A DNA stretch of 64,000 nucleotides from Hymenobacter norwichensis DSM 15439 (lineage in GTDB: Bacteria; Bacteroidota; Bacteroidia; Cytophagales; Hymenobacteraceae), in contig NZ_ATVL01000010.1 of assembly GCF_000420705.1 (NCBI RefSeq), positions 537,957-601,956 on the forward strand, read 5' to 3'. The notes beneath the pieces were generated by a model. That model made no database searches and was not told the DNA's origin. It saw nothing but the letters and a program-made list of their open reading frames with translations. The translations under genes were made by a program, and so were the position numbers. This document shows, one piece after another, positions 52,301 to 61,526 of this stretch (within the stretch, counting starts at the first letter, position 1; every line of letters starts with the position of its first letter).

Positions 52301-54034
52301 CTAGAACTCCTGCTTCAGCCAGCTACGGAAGCTGGCTTGCTGCTCGGGAGTGGCCACCGGCAGCTTTTCAATGGTAATCTTCGGCCAGAAATGCTGCCCT
52401 ATCTGCGCCTGTAACGGCACTGTTAGCAGACGGTTTTGCCGAAACACGCTGACCTCATATTGGTCGGCGCCGCCAGCCAGCAGGCTGTGCAAGTTCATTT
52501 GCACGCGGCGGCCATTTACGGCCAGTATCTCGTCATCCACGGTGAGGCAGGCAGCAGCTGGCGAATCAGGCAAAATGTCGGTTACCTCAGTCCGCTCGTT
52601 CTTCACTACCGTCCGAAAACCGAATAGGCCTTCGGAAGGGGAGGCGTTTTCCTGCATCCGGAGTGTGCAGCCCACGAAGCTCAGCGCTTTGTCCAACGGT
52701 TCTTCCAGTGGTGCCGTGCCGTAAATAAACTTGTCGAAATACGCCTGCATGTCGCGCCCGGCTACTTCCGTTACAATCCGGATGTAATCCTGCTCGGTGT
52801 AGCCGATGCCGGTTTGGCCGAACTCTTCCCACAGCCGCCGCATCACGTCGTCGAGGGTGCGCTTGTGGTTGGAGAGGCGCCGTAGCGTGAGGTCGAGCAG
52901 TAAGGCCGCCAAGGCTCCTTTGTGGTACACCGATACTTTCCGGTCAGGCACACCGGCTTTGTAGCCATCCAGCCACAAATCCATGCTAGCGTCGGCCAAC
53001 GATAGGTTGAAACGGCCGTAGTCGTCGTAGTGCTTGCGGAGTACGGTGTTTAGCTCCGCGAAATATTGCGCCGCTGTGCGCACCCCGGCGCGGGCCAGCA
53101 GGTACTCACCGTAGTAGGTGGTAATGCCCTCGGCAATGAAACAGGTGCGGAAGTAATTTTCCTTGGAGTAGTCGTACGGCTGCATTTCGGCAGGCCGGAT
53201 GCTCTTGATGTTCCAAGCATGGAACAACTCGTGGCAGCTCACACCCAGCAGCTCCTTATATAACCCCTCCGTCATCAGCAGCTCGGCCGGACCCAGCGTA
53301 ATAACGGTGGAGTTGAGGTGCTCAACGCCGTGGTAATGCTTGTAAGGCAGAATCTGGTTGAGGAAATGGTAGTCCTGCGCTGGAAACGAGCCGAACAAAG
53401 CCAACTGCTCGGCACTGAACGCTCGGAAGTCTGCTACTAGTCGAGCCCAATCCACGGGGCACTCGCCCTGAATCCAGATGTAGAAGGGGAGGCTCTCCAC
53501 CTCGTAGTTGCGGTATTGCAGCGTTGGGCTGGCAATAAGTGGCGAATCAGCTAGGTGGTCGAAGTTCTGGGCTTGCAACGTATTCGGGCCGCTTTGAGGC
53601 AAGCCACAAGCTAGTTGCCAGCCGTCGGGGAGTTGTAGCTGCACTTGGCACGGCTCCTGTTGCCGTCCCTCAATGTACATGAAGCCCTGCACCGGATTCA
53701 GGTACAGCTGGCTCTCATCCAGCCACGAACCGCCAGCATCCATTTGGTGGGCGTAGAAATTATAATGGACCTGTACCGTCCGGCCTGCCGCGCCGGTTAT
53801 TTCCCACCGGTCCTTGGTTAGCTTGCGCAAAGCCAGCACCTCTTGCGAGGCAGCATCGGTAGCTTCTACCCGCTGAATTTTCTGGGCGAAATTCTGAATC
53901 TCGTAGCGCCCAGGCCGCCAAGCCGGCAACTGCAATTCCAACGTCTCGGGTGCATCTTTCGGCACCTCGAAGGTCATTTGCAGTTGCACATAGAACGTAA
54001 GCGGGTTCTCAAACGAGACGTAATAGTGAATCAT
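52301..54034 (-). CDS. M61-family glycyl aminopeptidase
   Basis: A 577-residue metallopeptidase. The N-terminal beta domain (about 1-170) starts MIHYYVSFENPLTFYVQLQM. The zinc motif HELFHAWN (about 269-276) supplies two His ligands and the catalytic Glu, and the third ligand is Glu in FIAEGITTYYGEYLL (about 294). A C-terminal PDZ-like domain (about 460-560) contains DILPDSPAAACLTVDDEILAVNGRR. M61 enzymes remove N-terminal Gly or Ala from peptides. The lipoprotein gene follows 33 bases downstream. Start ATG 54034 is the natural one. Confidence 0.9.
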   Translation of the reverse strand: MIHYYVSFENPLTFYVQLQMTFEVPKDAPETLELQLPAWRPGRYEIQNFAQKIQRVEATDAASQEVLALRKLTKDRWEITGAAGRTVQVHYNFYAHQMDAGGSWLDESQLYLNPVQGFMYIEGRQQEPCQVQLQLPDGWQLACGLPQSGPNTLQAQNFDHLADSPLIASPTLQYRNYEVESLPFYIWIQGECPVDWARLVADFRAFSAEQLALFGSFPAQDYHFLNQILPYKHYHGVEHLNSTVITLGPAELLMTEGLYKELLGVSCHELFHAWNIKSIRPAEMQPYDYSKENYFRTCFIAEGITTYYGEYLLARAGVRTAAQYFAELNTVLRKHYDDYGRFNLSLADASMDLWLDGYKAGVPDRKVSVYHKGALAALLLDLTLRRLSNHKRTLDDVMRRLWEEFGQTGIGYTEQDYIRIVTEVAGRDMQAYFDKFIYGTAPLEEPLDKALSFVGCTLRMQENASPSEGLFGFRTVVKNERTEVTDILPDSPAAACLTVDDEILAVNGRRVQMNLHSLLAGGADQYEVSVFRQNRLLTVPLQAQIGQHFWPKITIEKLPVATPEQQASFRSWLKQEF

Positions 54035-54207
54035 AGAAACGCGAAGCGGGCAAGCACAAAATCCGGTGTAAAGCTACGGCTATCCAAGGGAAGAATGTGG
54101 ATAAATACCGGTCTTTGATACGAAGAAAGCCGGTGAGTTGACCACCGTAACCGGTGGAAAATCTTAGGGTTGCTAGGAAATCAATCAGTAAAAAAGTAGA
54201 CGCGGGT

Positions 54208-54239
54208 TTTGCCTTTTCCAACTCAAGCGCGTACCTTTG
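54208..54239 (+). promoter_or_regulatory. Promoter of rpmH-rnpA (-33 TTTG / -7 TACCTTTG)
   Basis: TTTG (54208-54211) and TACCTTTG (54232-54239) are 20 bases apart. The rpmH start is 35 bases after the box. Confidence 0.75.
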
Positions 54240-54274
54240 CCGGCCTTACTTGTAACTGAGTCACTACCAATACC

Positions 54275-54433
54275 ATGAAACGTACATTCCAGCCTTCGCA
54301 GCGCAAACGCCGCAACAAGCATGGCTTCCGCTCCCGCATGGAAACCGCCAACGGCCGCAACGTAATTGCCCGCCGTCGTGCCAAAGGCCGCAAGCGCCTG
54401 ACCGTATCCGACGAAGGTCGTCACAAGCGCTAA
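54275..54433 (+). CDS. rpmH: Ribosomal protein L34
   Basis: A 52-residue, very basic ribosomal protein of the large subunit. It reads MKRTFQPSQRKRRNKHGFRS then MAN/ETANGRNVIARRRAKGR, ending LTVSDEGRHKR. This is the family's full length. A clear Bacteroidetes promoter lies 35 bases upstream. The rnpA start follows 6 bases after the stop codon, the classic rpmH-rnpA pair. Confidence 0.98.
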   Translation: MKRTFQPSQRKRRNKHGFRSRMETANGRNVIARRRAKGRKRLTVSDEGRHKR

Positions 54434-54439
54434 GCGCCT

Positions 54440-54916
54440 GTGAGTAACCTGTTGCCGTCTGGCATTTCTTCCTCTGCTGAGGAGAAGCCAGAGGAGAAGG
54501 TTCGTTCGTATTCGTTCCCGAAAGAAGAACACCTGTGTCGCAAGAAGCTCATTGATGAGCTTTTCGGCCGGGGTTCTTCTTTTGGTTTATACCCATTGCG
54601 GCTCGTCTGGCTGCCCACTGAGGCCCCCGTTGCCACGCCGCCGCAGGTGCTAGTGAGCGTGAGCAAGCGCAGTTTCAAGCGCGCCGTGGACCGCAACGAG
54701 CTAAAGCGCCTCATGCGCGAAGCCTATCGCCTCAACAAGCACCGCCTCACCGAGGCCGATGGCGGCCACCCTATCGGGCAGTTGGCAATTATCTACACCG
54801 GGAAGGAAAAAAAGCCTTTCGCGCTGGTGGAAAAAAAATTAATTTCAGGGCTGGAGCGTTTATTAACTGAGCCTTACGTTGCGCCCGCAACGAAGGAGCG
54901 GAAAAAGCGTCCTTGA
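54440..54916 (+). CDS. rnpA: Ribonuclease P protein component
   Basis: A 158-residue protein that binds the catalytic RNA of RNase P and helps mature tRNA 5' ends. The conserved core is FPKEEHLCRKKLIDELFGRG at about residues 27-46, VSVSKRSFKRAVDRNELKRLMREAYRLNK (about 72-100, the RNR signature) and LAIIYTGKEKK. The start is GTG 54440. It follows rpmH in the usual order. The next gene here is an S41 protease instead of yidD/yidC. Confidence 0.95.
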   Translation: MSNLLPSGISSSAEEKPEEKVRSYSFPKEEHLCRKKLIDELFGRGSSFGLYPLRLVWLPTEAPVATPPQVLVSVSKRSFKRAVDRNELKRLMREAYRLNKHRLTEADGGHPIGQLAIIYTGKEKKPFALVEKKLISGLERLLTEPYVAPATKERKKRP

Positions 54917-55023
54917 ACTAGCTGCAACTCACGCTGTTGTTGTAGCACCATTTCACTTCAGCGTCTGGGGTTTCTTCTGCGGAGGGAGCGTGTGGCGGTG
55001 CGGTGTACACCCAGCCTTCGTAT

Positions 55024-56721
55024 ATGCGTAAAAGATCTATTGCAGCCGGTTTGCTTCTGGGAGGAGCCGCGCTGGTATCGGTTGCCGCTACCTCGTCCGA
55101 CAACGAGCGTTACTTTGAAATAGCCAAGAACCTCGACATTTTCGCCACTCTTTTCAAGGAGGTGAACACCTATTATGTAGATGAGGTGCCGCCAGCTAAG
55201 CTGGTAAAAACGGGTATTGATGCCATGCTCAAGTCGCTGGACCCTTACACCAACTACATTCCCGAGGACGATATTGAGGATTTTCGCACCCTGACCACCG
55301 GCCAGTACGGCGGGATTGGGGCCGTAGTGGTGAAGCGTGGCGGCAAAACCGTAGTGCAAGCTGCCTACGAAGGGTATCCGGCCCAAAAAGCTGGTTTGCT
55401 GCCCGGAGACGAAATTATGACCATCAACGGCGTCAATGTTGATAAGAAGAACAACTCCGACATCAGCAAACTGCTGAAAGGTCAGGCCAATTCGCAGGTG
55501 AAGCTGATGGTAACGCGCTACGGGCAGGATGCGCCCGTGGAAATTAACATCACCCGCGACAAAATTCAGGTGGACAATGTGCCATACTACGGCATGCTCA
55601 CCAATGATATTGGCTATTTCCAGTTGTCGGGCTTTACAGTAGATGCGGGCAAGGAAGTACGCATGGCGCTGACTAAGCTAAAAGAGCAAGGCGCCAAGAA
55701 AATCGTGTTCGACATTCGGGACAACCCTGGTGGTTTGCTCAATGAGTCGGTCAATATCTCCAACCTGTTTGTTGATAAGGGCCTTGACATTGTGAGCACT
55801 AAGGGCAAGGTAACGGAGTGGAACAAGACCTATAAAGCCCTCGACGTACCGTTTGATACCCAGATTCCGGTGGTAATTATCACCAGCAACCGGTCGGCAT
55901 CGGCTTCCGAAATTGTGTCGGGAGTATTACAGGACTACGACCGGGCCGTGGTGGTAGGAGAGCGGACCTTCGGGAAGGGCCTCGTGCAGGCTACCCGGCC
56001 GCTGAGCTATAACTCGCAGCTGAAAGTGACCACCGCTAAATACTACATCCCAAGCGGCCGGTGCATCCAGGAAATCGACTATGCGCACCGCGCCGATGAC
56101 GGTACGCTGGGCAAAGTGCCCGACTCGTTGCGCACCGCCTTTAAAACCCAAGCTGGTCGCACCGTGTACGACGGCGGCGGCGTAGCACCCGACGTGGAAG
56201 TGATGGACCGCGAAATTGCTGACATCACCCGAGTACTGCTGCAAAAGAGTTACCTCTTCGACTACGCCACCCGCTACCGCGCCGAGCACCCGACCATTGC
56301 CCCAGCCAAGCAGTTCAAACTTAGTGACACTGACTACCAGAAGTTTCAGGATTTCTTGAAGGGTAAGGACATCAGCTATAGCACCGACGCCGAAAAAGCC
56401 ATCAACGACCTCACTAAGAAGGTGAAGGAGGAGAAGCACTACGACGACGTGAAAGTGGAGCTGGAGGCCATGCGCCGTAAAGTAAGCACCAACAAAAGCA
56501 ACGATTTAGTGCGCTTCAAGCCCGAAATCAAGGATTTGTTGGAGCAGGAAATCGTGTCGCGCTATTACTTCCAGAAAGGTCAGATTGAAGCCACCTTCGA
56601 CGATGACCCCAACATCCTGATGGCTATGAGCGTCCTCAATGACCCCAACCGCTACGCTGCGCTGCTTCGCCCCAACGGCCGCGCCGCCAGCGCTACTAAG
56701 GGTGCCGGCACGGTGAAGTAG
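55024..56721 (+). CDS. S41-family carboxy-terminal processing protease
   Basis: A 565-residue secreted or membrane-attached protease. After a signal/anchor segment (MRKRSIAAGLLLGGAALVSVAA) come a helical domain, a PDZ domain (about 80-165, QYGGIGAVVVKRGGKTVVQ and GLLPGDEIMTINGVN) and the catalytic core. There, nucleophile Ser291 lies in TSNRSASASEIVSG and the general base Lys about 27 residues later in GERTFGKGLVQA. A C-terminal helical extension of about 200 residues follows. Start ATG 55024 gives the signal peptide; the GTG at 55003 is an alternative. It starts 107 bases after rnpA. Confidence 0.93.
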   Translation: MRKRSIAAGLLLGGAALVSVAATSSDNERYFEIAKNLDIFATLFKEVNTYYVDEVPPAKLVKTGIDAMLKSLDPYTNYIPEDDIEDFRTLTTGQYGGIGAVVVKRGGKTVVQAAYEGYPAQKAGLLPGDEIMTINGVNVDKKNNSDISKLLKGQANSQVKLMVTRYGQDAPVEINITRDKIQVDNVPYYGMLTNDIGYFQLSGFTVDAGKEVRMALTKLKEQGAKKIVFDIRDNPGGLLNESVNISNLFVDKGLDIVSTKGKVTEWNKTYKALDVPFDTQIPVVIITSNRSASASEIVSGVLQDYDRAVVVGERTFGKGLVQATRPLSYNSQLKVTTAKYYIPSGRCIQEIDYAHRADDGTLGKVPDSLRTAFKTQAGRTVYDGGGVAPDVEVMDREIADITRVLLQKSYLFDYATRYRAEHPTIAPAKQFKLSDTDYQKFQDFLKGKDISYSTDAEKAINDLTKKVKEEKHYDDVKVELEAMRRKVSTNKSNDLVRFKPEIKDLLEQEIVSRYYFQKGQIEATFDDDPNILMAMSVLNDPNRYAALLRPNGRAASATKGAGTVK

Positions 56722-56739
56722 AGGGACTGATTAAGAATG

Positions 56740-56768
56740 AAAAAGCAGGTTCTTCGGGCCTGCTTTTT
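56740..56768 (+). terminator. Hairpin terminator after the S41 protease gene
   Basis: 10-bp arms AAAAAGCAGG (56740-56749) and complement (56759-56768), a 9-nt loop and T residues. Confidence 0.85.
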
Positions 56769-56786
56769 ATATATAATACTCAATCG

Positions 56787-57110
56787 ATGGTTACTCATCT
56801 TGTCATTGATAAGCTCACTGATAACTTCCGAGTAAGAACCAGAGCCAAAATGTATTACGAAACCAGACCTTCTGAATGGTCGAATTGGTTTCTTATACCA
56901 GTAAGTAATTACCTTGAAGCATCCAGCTCTGGACCTTGCTCAATAGAAGAAGTGGAATGGATAGAAATACATCCAATTGTAGTAACACATGTTGGATGTT
57001 TGGTAAAGCCTTTGATTCGTAGCTACAGAAATGAAATTAGGGAGCAGCTAGAATCTGAAGGGATTCGGTTTGAAATGCAAGAGCAAATGGTTAGAGTGTT
57101 TTTGAGCTGA
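56787..57110 (+). CDS. Orphan protein, A+T-rich
   Basis: A 107-residue soluble protein with no signal peptide or membrane helix. It begins MVTHLVIDKLTDNFRVRTRA, continues with MYYETRPSEWSNWFLIPVSNY and EWIEIHPIVVTHVGCLVKPL, and ends MQEQMVRVFLS. No family recognised. Base composition is clearly more A+T-rich than the genes beside it, with ATA and AGA codons, so it may be acquired. It sits between the S41 protease terminator and tsaB. Confidence 0.6.
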   Translation: MVTHLVIDKLTDNFRVRTRAKMYYETRPSEWSNWFLIPVSNYLEASSSGPCSIEEVEWIEIHPIVVTHVGCLVKPLIRSYRNEIREQLESEGIRFEMQEQMVRVFLS

Positions 57111-57132
57111 AGATGCAAAACAGCTAAGCCCA

Positions 57133-57140
57133 TATCTTTG
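57133..57140 (+). promoter_or_regulatory. -7 box 4 nt before tsaB
   Basis: TATCTTTG at 57133-57140 precedes the ATG at 57145 by 4 bases. Predicted leaderless mRNA; no clear -33 TTG at the usual distance. Confidence 0.5.
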
Positions 57141-57144
57141 CATT

Positions 57145-57846
57145 ATGCCTAACCTCGTCCTCTCGCTCGAAACTTCGTCTGCCATCTGTTCTGTGGCCTT
57201 GCACCAACTAGAGGATGGTACGTTGGTGGGCCAGTCGGAACTGCGGCTGGAAAAGTCGCACTCTTCGCACCTAAGTGTACTGGTGAGCCAATTGCTGGAA
57301 AACAGCCAGTATACCTTGCAGGACGTAGCCGCTGTGGCTGTTTCCGATGGTCCGGGCTCTTACACTGGATTGCGGATTGGGGCAGCGGCGGCTAAGGGGC
57401 TGTGTTTCGCGCTGGATATTCCGTTGGTAGCCGTGAATACCTTACAGGCACTGGCCCAACAGGTAGCCGCCGTTACTGCCCGCCCCGAAACTGTGCTGTT
57501 CTGCCCCATGCTCGATGCCCGGCGGATGGAAGTGTATGCGGCCATATATACCCACAGCGGCCAAGAAGTATTGGCCCCCACGCCGCTGGTGCTGGATTCT
57601 GATACGCTGGCCGAACAATTAGCCCACCACCAGTTGTTATGCTTTGGCAACGGCGCGGCAAAGTTTCAGCCGCTCGTCGCCAACAATTCCAACGCGAGCT
57701 TCTTGGTGGGCATCGAGCCCTCGGCAGTAGCGGTAGGAGTGTTGGCGGTGGAAGCGTATCAGCGCCACGAGTTTCGGGACGTCGCGTATTACGAGCCGTT
57801 CTATTTGAAAGAAGTATATACCACCACACCGAAAAGCAGAACCTAG
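57145..57846 (+). CDS. tsaB: tRNA threonylcarbamoyladenosine biosynthesis protein TsaB
   Basis: A 233-residue non-catalytic partner of TsaD in the synthesis of the universal tRNA modification t6A at position 37 of ANN-decoding tRNAs. N-terminal ASKHA-type fold: LSLETSSAICSVAL, the family signature DGPGSYTGLRIGAAAAKGL (about 69-87) and CPMLDARRMEVYAA. Length and layout match TsaB (about 230). A -7 box sits 4 bases upstream. The DUF2480 gene follows 87 bases later. Confidence 0.94.
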   Translation: MPNLVLSLETSSAICSVALHQLEDGTLVGQSELRLEKSHSSHLSVLVSQLLENSQYTLQDVAAVAVSDGPGSYTGLRIGAAAAKGLCFALDIPLVAVNTLQALAQQVAAVTARPETVLFCPMLDARRMEVYAAIYTHSGQEVLAPTPLVLDSDTLAEQLAHHQLLCFGNGAAKFQPLVANNSNASFLVGIEPSAVAVGVLAVEAYQRHEFRDVAYYEPFYLKEVYTTTPKSRT

Positions 57847-57933
57847 ACTGCGAGAGAGTGAAACCGAGCCTACACTGTCTGACTTACACTATAGTCTCCG
57901 CTCTAACCTCTCAATTCTTACTCATATAATAGT

Positions 57934-58449
57934 ATGGAAGATACCCTCATCAACCGTGTTGCCACCAGCGCCCTGACCACGCTCAATCTGGAGGAGTTCA
58001 TTCATCCGGGCGAGCGGGTGGTATATGATATCAAGGATAACTTATTCCACGGCCTGATGCTTCGTGAAAAGGACTTCCGCGAATTCATCAAAACCCACGA
58101 TTGGAGCCAATATGATGGGAAGAACGTGGCCATCATCTGCTCTGCCGACGCCATTGTGCCCACTTGGGCCTATATGCTGCTGGCCAGCAAGTTGCAAGGT
58201 CACGCGCACCGCTACGTATTCGGCAACTTGGAAGCACTGGAGCAGGAGTTGTTCCACGAAGCCATTGCCGGCATCAACACCGAAGAGTACCGCGACGCGA
58301 AAGTGGTGGTAAAAGGCTGCGGCGAAAAGCCCGTGCCTACCTACGCCTACGTGGCCATCATGCAGAAGCTGCTGCCCGTTACGTCCAGCGTTATGTATGG
58401 CGAGCCGTGCAGTACCGTGCCGCTCTACAAGCGCCCCAAAGGCGCATAA
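57934..58449 (+). CDS. DUF2480 family protein
   Basis: A 171-residue soluble protein, family DUF2480, found in Bacteroidetes and of unknown function. It contains phrases NLEEFIHPGERVVYDIKDNLF, GLMLREKDFREF, AIICSADAIVPTWAYMLLASK, and a C-terminal KVVVKGCGEKPVPTYAYVAIM. The C-x-D and cysteine-containing phrases suggest a possible metal or nucleotide site but no motif is proven. Downstream of tsaB; followed by a terminator. Confidence 0.8.
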   Translation: MEDTLINRVATSALTTLNLEEFIHPGERVVYDIKDNLFHGLMLREKDFREFIKTHDWSQYDGKNVAIICSADAIVPTWAYMLLASKLQGHAHRYVFGNLEALEQELFHEAIAGINTEEYRDAKVVVKGCGEKPVPTYAYVAIMQKLLPVTSSVMYGEPCSTVPLYKRPKGA

Positions 58450-58489
58450 AGCAGCTAGTCGGCAGCAAATTCGATTTACTTAGTTAAAG

Positions 58490-58529
58490 GCTGAGCCCTG
58501 CGTTGCTAGACGCAGGGCTCAGCTTTTTT
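58490..58529 (+). terminator. Hairpin terminator after the DUF2480 gene
   Basis: 13-bp arms GCTGAGCCCTGCG (58490-58502) and complement (58511-58523) with six T residues. Confidence 0.92.
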
Positions 58530-58628
58530 ATGGGTGATACAGTCGGAGTAGCAACTGAGCAGCTTGTGGCCGCTTGCATGAAGACAATCAGCACAACTTC
58601 GCATCTTTAGCTCCACAATCTGCTTTCT

Positions 58629-59942
58629 ATGGCTCAACCGTCCGCTACTACCTACAAAATAGGCCTCACAACTGGCGTCTCCATTGTGGTGGCCAATATG
58701 GTAGGCACAGGGGTTTTTACCAGCTTAGGGTTTCAACTGTTCGATATCCAAAGCGGCTTTGCGCTGCTGATGCTGTGGGCCGTGGGCGGGCTGATTGCGC
58801 TGTGCGGCGCGCTGAGCTACGGCGAGTTGGCCGCCGCCATGCCTCGTTCAGGTGGGGAGTATCACTTTCTGTCCCGCATTTATCATCCGGCCGTGGGCTT
58901 CTTGTCGGGTTGGGTTTCCGTCACGGTGGGCTTTGCGGCTCCTACGGCGCTGGCAGCAATGGCCCTTGGCAAATACGCCAAAAGCGTGTGGCCCGCCTTG
59001 CAGCCTGAGTGGCTGTCGGTAGGGGTAGTGCTGGTGCTGACGGCGGTGCATGCTACGAGCCGGCAAGCTGGTAGCCGGCTGCAAGTGGCCGTTACTACGC
59101 TCAAGGTGATAGTTTTAGTGGCTTTTATCGGTGTTGGGCTACTAATGGCGACTCCTCAGCCTATCGTTTTCACTCCCACGGCAATTGGATGGCGAGAAAT
59201 GCTGAGTCCTGCGTTTGCCGTGTCGTTGGTGTACGTCTCGTACGCGTATTCGGGCTGGAATGCGGCGGTGTACCTTACGGGCGAAGTAACCGAGCCCCAG
59301 CGTAACCTGCCCCGCATCCTGCTGATAGGTACGGCCGCCGTACTCCTATTATATGTAGCGTTGAATTTCGTGTTCCTGTATTCAACGCCCGTTGCCAGCT
59401 TGCGCGGCCAGTTGGAAGTTGCCTTTGTGGCTGCTACGCAGCTTTTCGGGCCGATAGGTGGGCGGCTGATGGGCGGTATCATTGCGGCCTTGCTCCTGTC
59501 CACCATCAGCTCCATGATTTTTGCTGGCCCGCGCGTGGTGCAGGTAATGGGGGAGGACCTACCAGCTCTGGCCGCACTGGCCAAGCGCAGCCGCGCCGAC
59601 ATTCCGGTGCGGGCTATGCTGTTCCAAACCATACTCACGCTGCTGTTTATTATCACCTCCACTTTCGAGCAGGTGTTGCTGTACGCAGGCTTCGTGCTGA
59701 GTTTGTTCACCTTTCTCACCGTGCTGGGCCTATTTGTACTACGAGTACGCCAGCCCGACCTGCCGCGCCCGTACCGCGCCTGGGGATACCCCATCACGCC
59801 TCTACTCTTCTTGCTGCTCAATGGCTGGACACTCTGGTTTATCGTCCACGACAAACCCGCCGAGTCGTTGTATGGCCTGCTGACAGTAGGAGTGGGACTA
59901 GTCGTTTACTTTGTAAGCCTGCGCCGCCAGCAAGCAACATAA
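58629..59942 (+). CDS. APC-family amino acid permease
   Basis: A 437-residue transporter with about 12 helices. TM1 contains GLTTGVSIVVANMVGTGVFTS, the glycine-rich unwound segment that binds the amino acid in LeuT-fold carriers. TM6 contains LVYVSYAYSGWNAAVYLTGEV, the family signature. TM3 has SGGEYHFLSRIYHPAVGFLSG. Substrate cannot be read. Start ATG 58629 gives MAQPSATTYKIGLTTG. Separated from DUF2480 by a terminator, so it is its own unit. No regulator seen nearby. Confidence 0.92.
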   Translation: MAQPSATTYKIGLTTGVSIVVANMVGTGVFTSLGFQLFDIQSGFALLMLWAVGGLIALCGALSYGELAAAMPRSGGEYHFLSRIYHPAVGFLSGWVSVTVGFAAPTALAAMALGKYAKSVWPALQPEWLSVGVVLVLTAVHATSRQAGSRLQVAVTTLKVIVLVAFIGVGLLMATPQPIVFTPTAIGWREMLSPAFAVSLVYVSYAYSGWNAAVYLTGEVTEPQRNLPRILLIGTAAVLLLYVALNFVFLYSTPVASLRGQLEVAFVAATQLFGPIGGRLMGGIIAALLLSTISSMIFAGPRVVQVMGEDLPALAALAKRSRADIPVRAMLFQTILTLLFIITSTFEQVLLYAGFVLSLFTFLTVLGLFVLRVRQPDLPRPYRAWGYPITPLLFLLLNGWTLWFIVHDKPAESLYGLLTVGVGLVVYFVSLRRQQAT

Positions 59943-60115
59943 GCCTCGGTTTGGGCCGGCTTGCCGCCGTGGGCTACCAGTTCAGGCATAATTGATTTCC
60001 CTTTAGCAAGTCGCCAACTGCCTAGAAATACACGGCAACAGCTACTGCCCACCCCCGAATCAGCAAGCTCAACCAGTATTCAGTACCTTTCGCCTCTCAC
60101 CAATTCACTGTCCCG

Positions 60116-61393
60116 ATGCGTTTTCCAGCTTGGCAACTCGTGCTGCCAACCGTTCTAACCTTGCTCACCGCCTGCTCCGAGCAGAAAAAGCCGCAAACCG
60201 AACAAGCCCAGCCCGCCGCTCCCGCTACGCCGGTCGATACCATTGCCCGCGCGCCCGCTAAGCCCGCTCGCCCCGATACTTCCTACGTGCACGACGTAGC
60301 CGCTTTCCTGGCCGGCCAGCGTGTCAGCAGCCAGAGCAAGCTGCAACCCCTCACTACCCAATCCGCCTGGCAGGCTTTTGCCACCGATGCCAGCAAGAGT
60401 TGGGACACGTACAACGCCACCCGCACCAGCAAAATTGAAGCCTGGGCTGCCACTGAACTGGATTCGGTGCGCGCCGCCAGCCCTACTATCTTTTACCCGT
60501 TCAGCGGCCCCGATCTGCTGAACGTAGTAACCATGTTCCCTGATAGCAAAACCTACGTGCTGCTTGGCTTGGAGCCCGTTGGGTCGGTGCCGGATGCCAG
60601 TATGCTGGAGAACCCCAAGCTGTATCCGGCCGTGAAAGCCTCGCTTTGGTCGGTGCTCAACTTCAGTTTCTTCCGTACCAACGACATGGCAGTGGAGTTG
60701 AATGCCCGGAATGCGAAGAAGGCACCAGTAAAAAACACGCTTGATACCACTGCCGCTAGCAAGCCTACCAAGGCAGTAGTACTCGATGGCACACTGCCCC
60801 TCATGCTGCTGTTTGCCGCCCGTACCGGCCATCAGGTGCAAGCCGTCCGCTATGTGCAGCTCGATAAAGAAGGCCAATTGCTTGACGCCGACAGTGCCGT
60901 TGTGCAGAAACCCAGCCTCAAAACCGTGCCCGGCGTTGAAATGGTTATGCTCAATAAAGCGGGCGTCGAACAAAAGGTGTATTACTTCTCCGCCGATATC
61001 AGCGACTGGAAGATGGGCACCACCAACGATGCGGTTATCAAGTACGCGCAAAGCCTCGGCGAGCTAACCACCTACGTGAAGTCGGCTACGTACCTGATGC
61101 ACAAGTCGTATTTCAGCAAAGTCCGCAACCTGATTCTGGACCGCAGCAACTACGTGCTGCAAGATGATTCCGGCATTGCGCTCAAGTATTTCCGCCCCAC
61201 CGAGTGGCAACTGACCTACTACGGGACCTACAAGCGCCCCATCAACCTGTTCGCCAATCATTACCAGCCCGCCATGACGGCCGCCTACGCCGATACCGTG
61301 CACCGGCCGCGCCCGTTACCGTTCGGTACCGGCTACAACTGGCGCCAAAACGATTCTAACTTGCTGTTAGCGCACCGGCAAAAGCCTCTGTAA
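60116..61393 (+). CDS. Lipoprotein of unknown function
   Basis: A 425-residue lipoprotein: lipobox LLTAC with Cys20, then a Pro/Ala/Gln-rich linker (residues 21-55) and a globular domain from about 60. Phrases include SAWQAFATDASKSWDTYNATR, AASPTIFYPFSGPDLLNVVTM and the C-terminal GIALKYFRPTEWQLTYYGTYKRPINLFANHY. The domain resembles a conserved Bacteroidetes hypothetical family, but I cannot name it. Start ATG 60116 gives MRFPAWQLVLPTVLTLLTAC. Stands between the APC permease and the beta-lactamase-fold gene on the same strand, with a terminator after it. Confidence 0.7.
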   Translation: MRFPAWQLVLPTVLTLLTACSEQKKPQTEQAQPAAPATPVDTIARAPAKPARPDTSYVHDVAAFLAGQRVSSQSKLQPLTTQSAWQAFATDASKSWDTYNATRTSKIEAWAATELDSVRAASPTIFYPFSGPDLLNVVTMFPDSKTYVLLGLEPVGSVPDASMLENPKLYPAVKASLWSVLNFSFFRTNDMAVELNARNAKKAPVKNTLDTTAASKPTKAVVLDGTLPLMLLFAARTGHQVQAVRYVQLDKEGQLLDADSAVVQKPSLKTVPGVEMVMLNKAGVEQKVYYFSADISDWKMGTTNDAVIKYAQSLGELTTYVKSATYLMHKSYFSKVRNLILDRSNYVLQDDSGIALKYFRPTEWQLTYYGTYKRPINLFANHYQPAMTAAYADTVHRPRPLPFGTGYNWRQNDSNLLLAHRQKPL

Positions 61394-61423
61394 GTCGTGT
61401 GCCATTGATGCTACCTACCGTAA

Positions 61424-61456
61424 AAAGAGCTGCGACTACTACTCGCAGCTCTTTTG
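61424..61456 (+). terminator. Hairpin terminator after the lipoprotein gene
   Basis: 13-bp arms AAAAGAGCTGCGA (61424-61436) and complement (61444-61456) with TTTT inside. Confidence 0.88.
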
Positions 61457-61526
61457 CATTGCAGTGTACTCTATATATAATAGAGATACTCAGCTACAAT
61501 CTCCCGCTCACCATTCTTATAATAGT

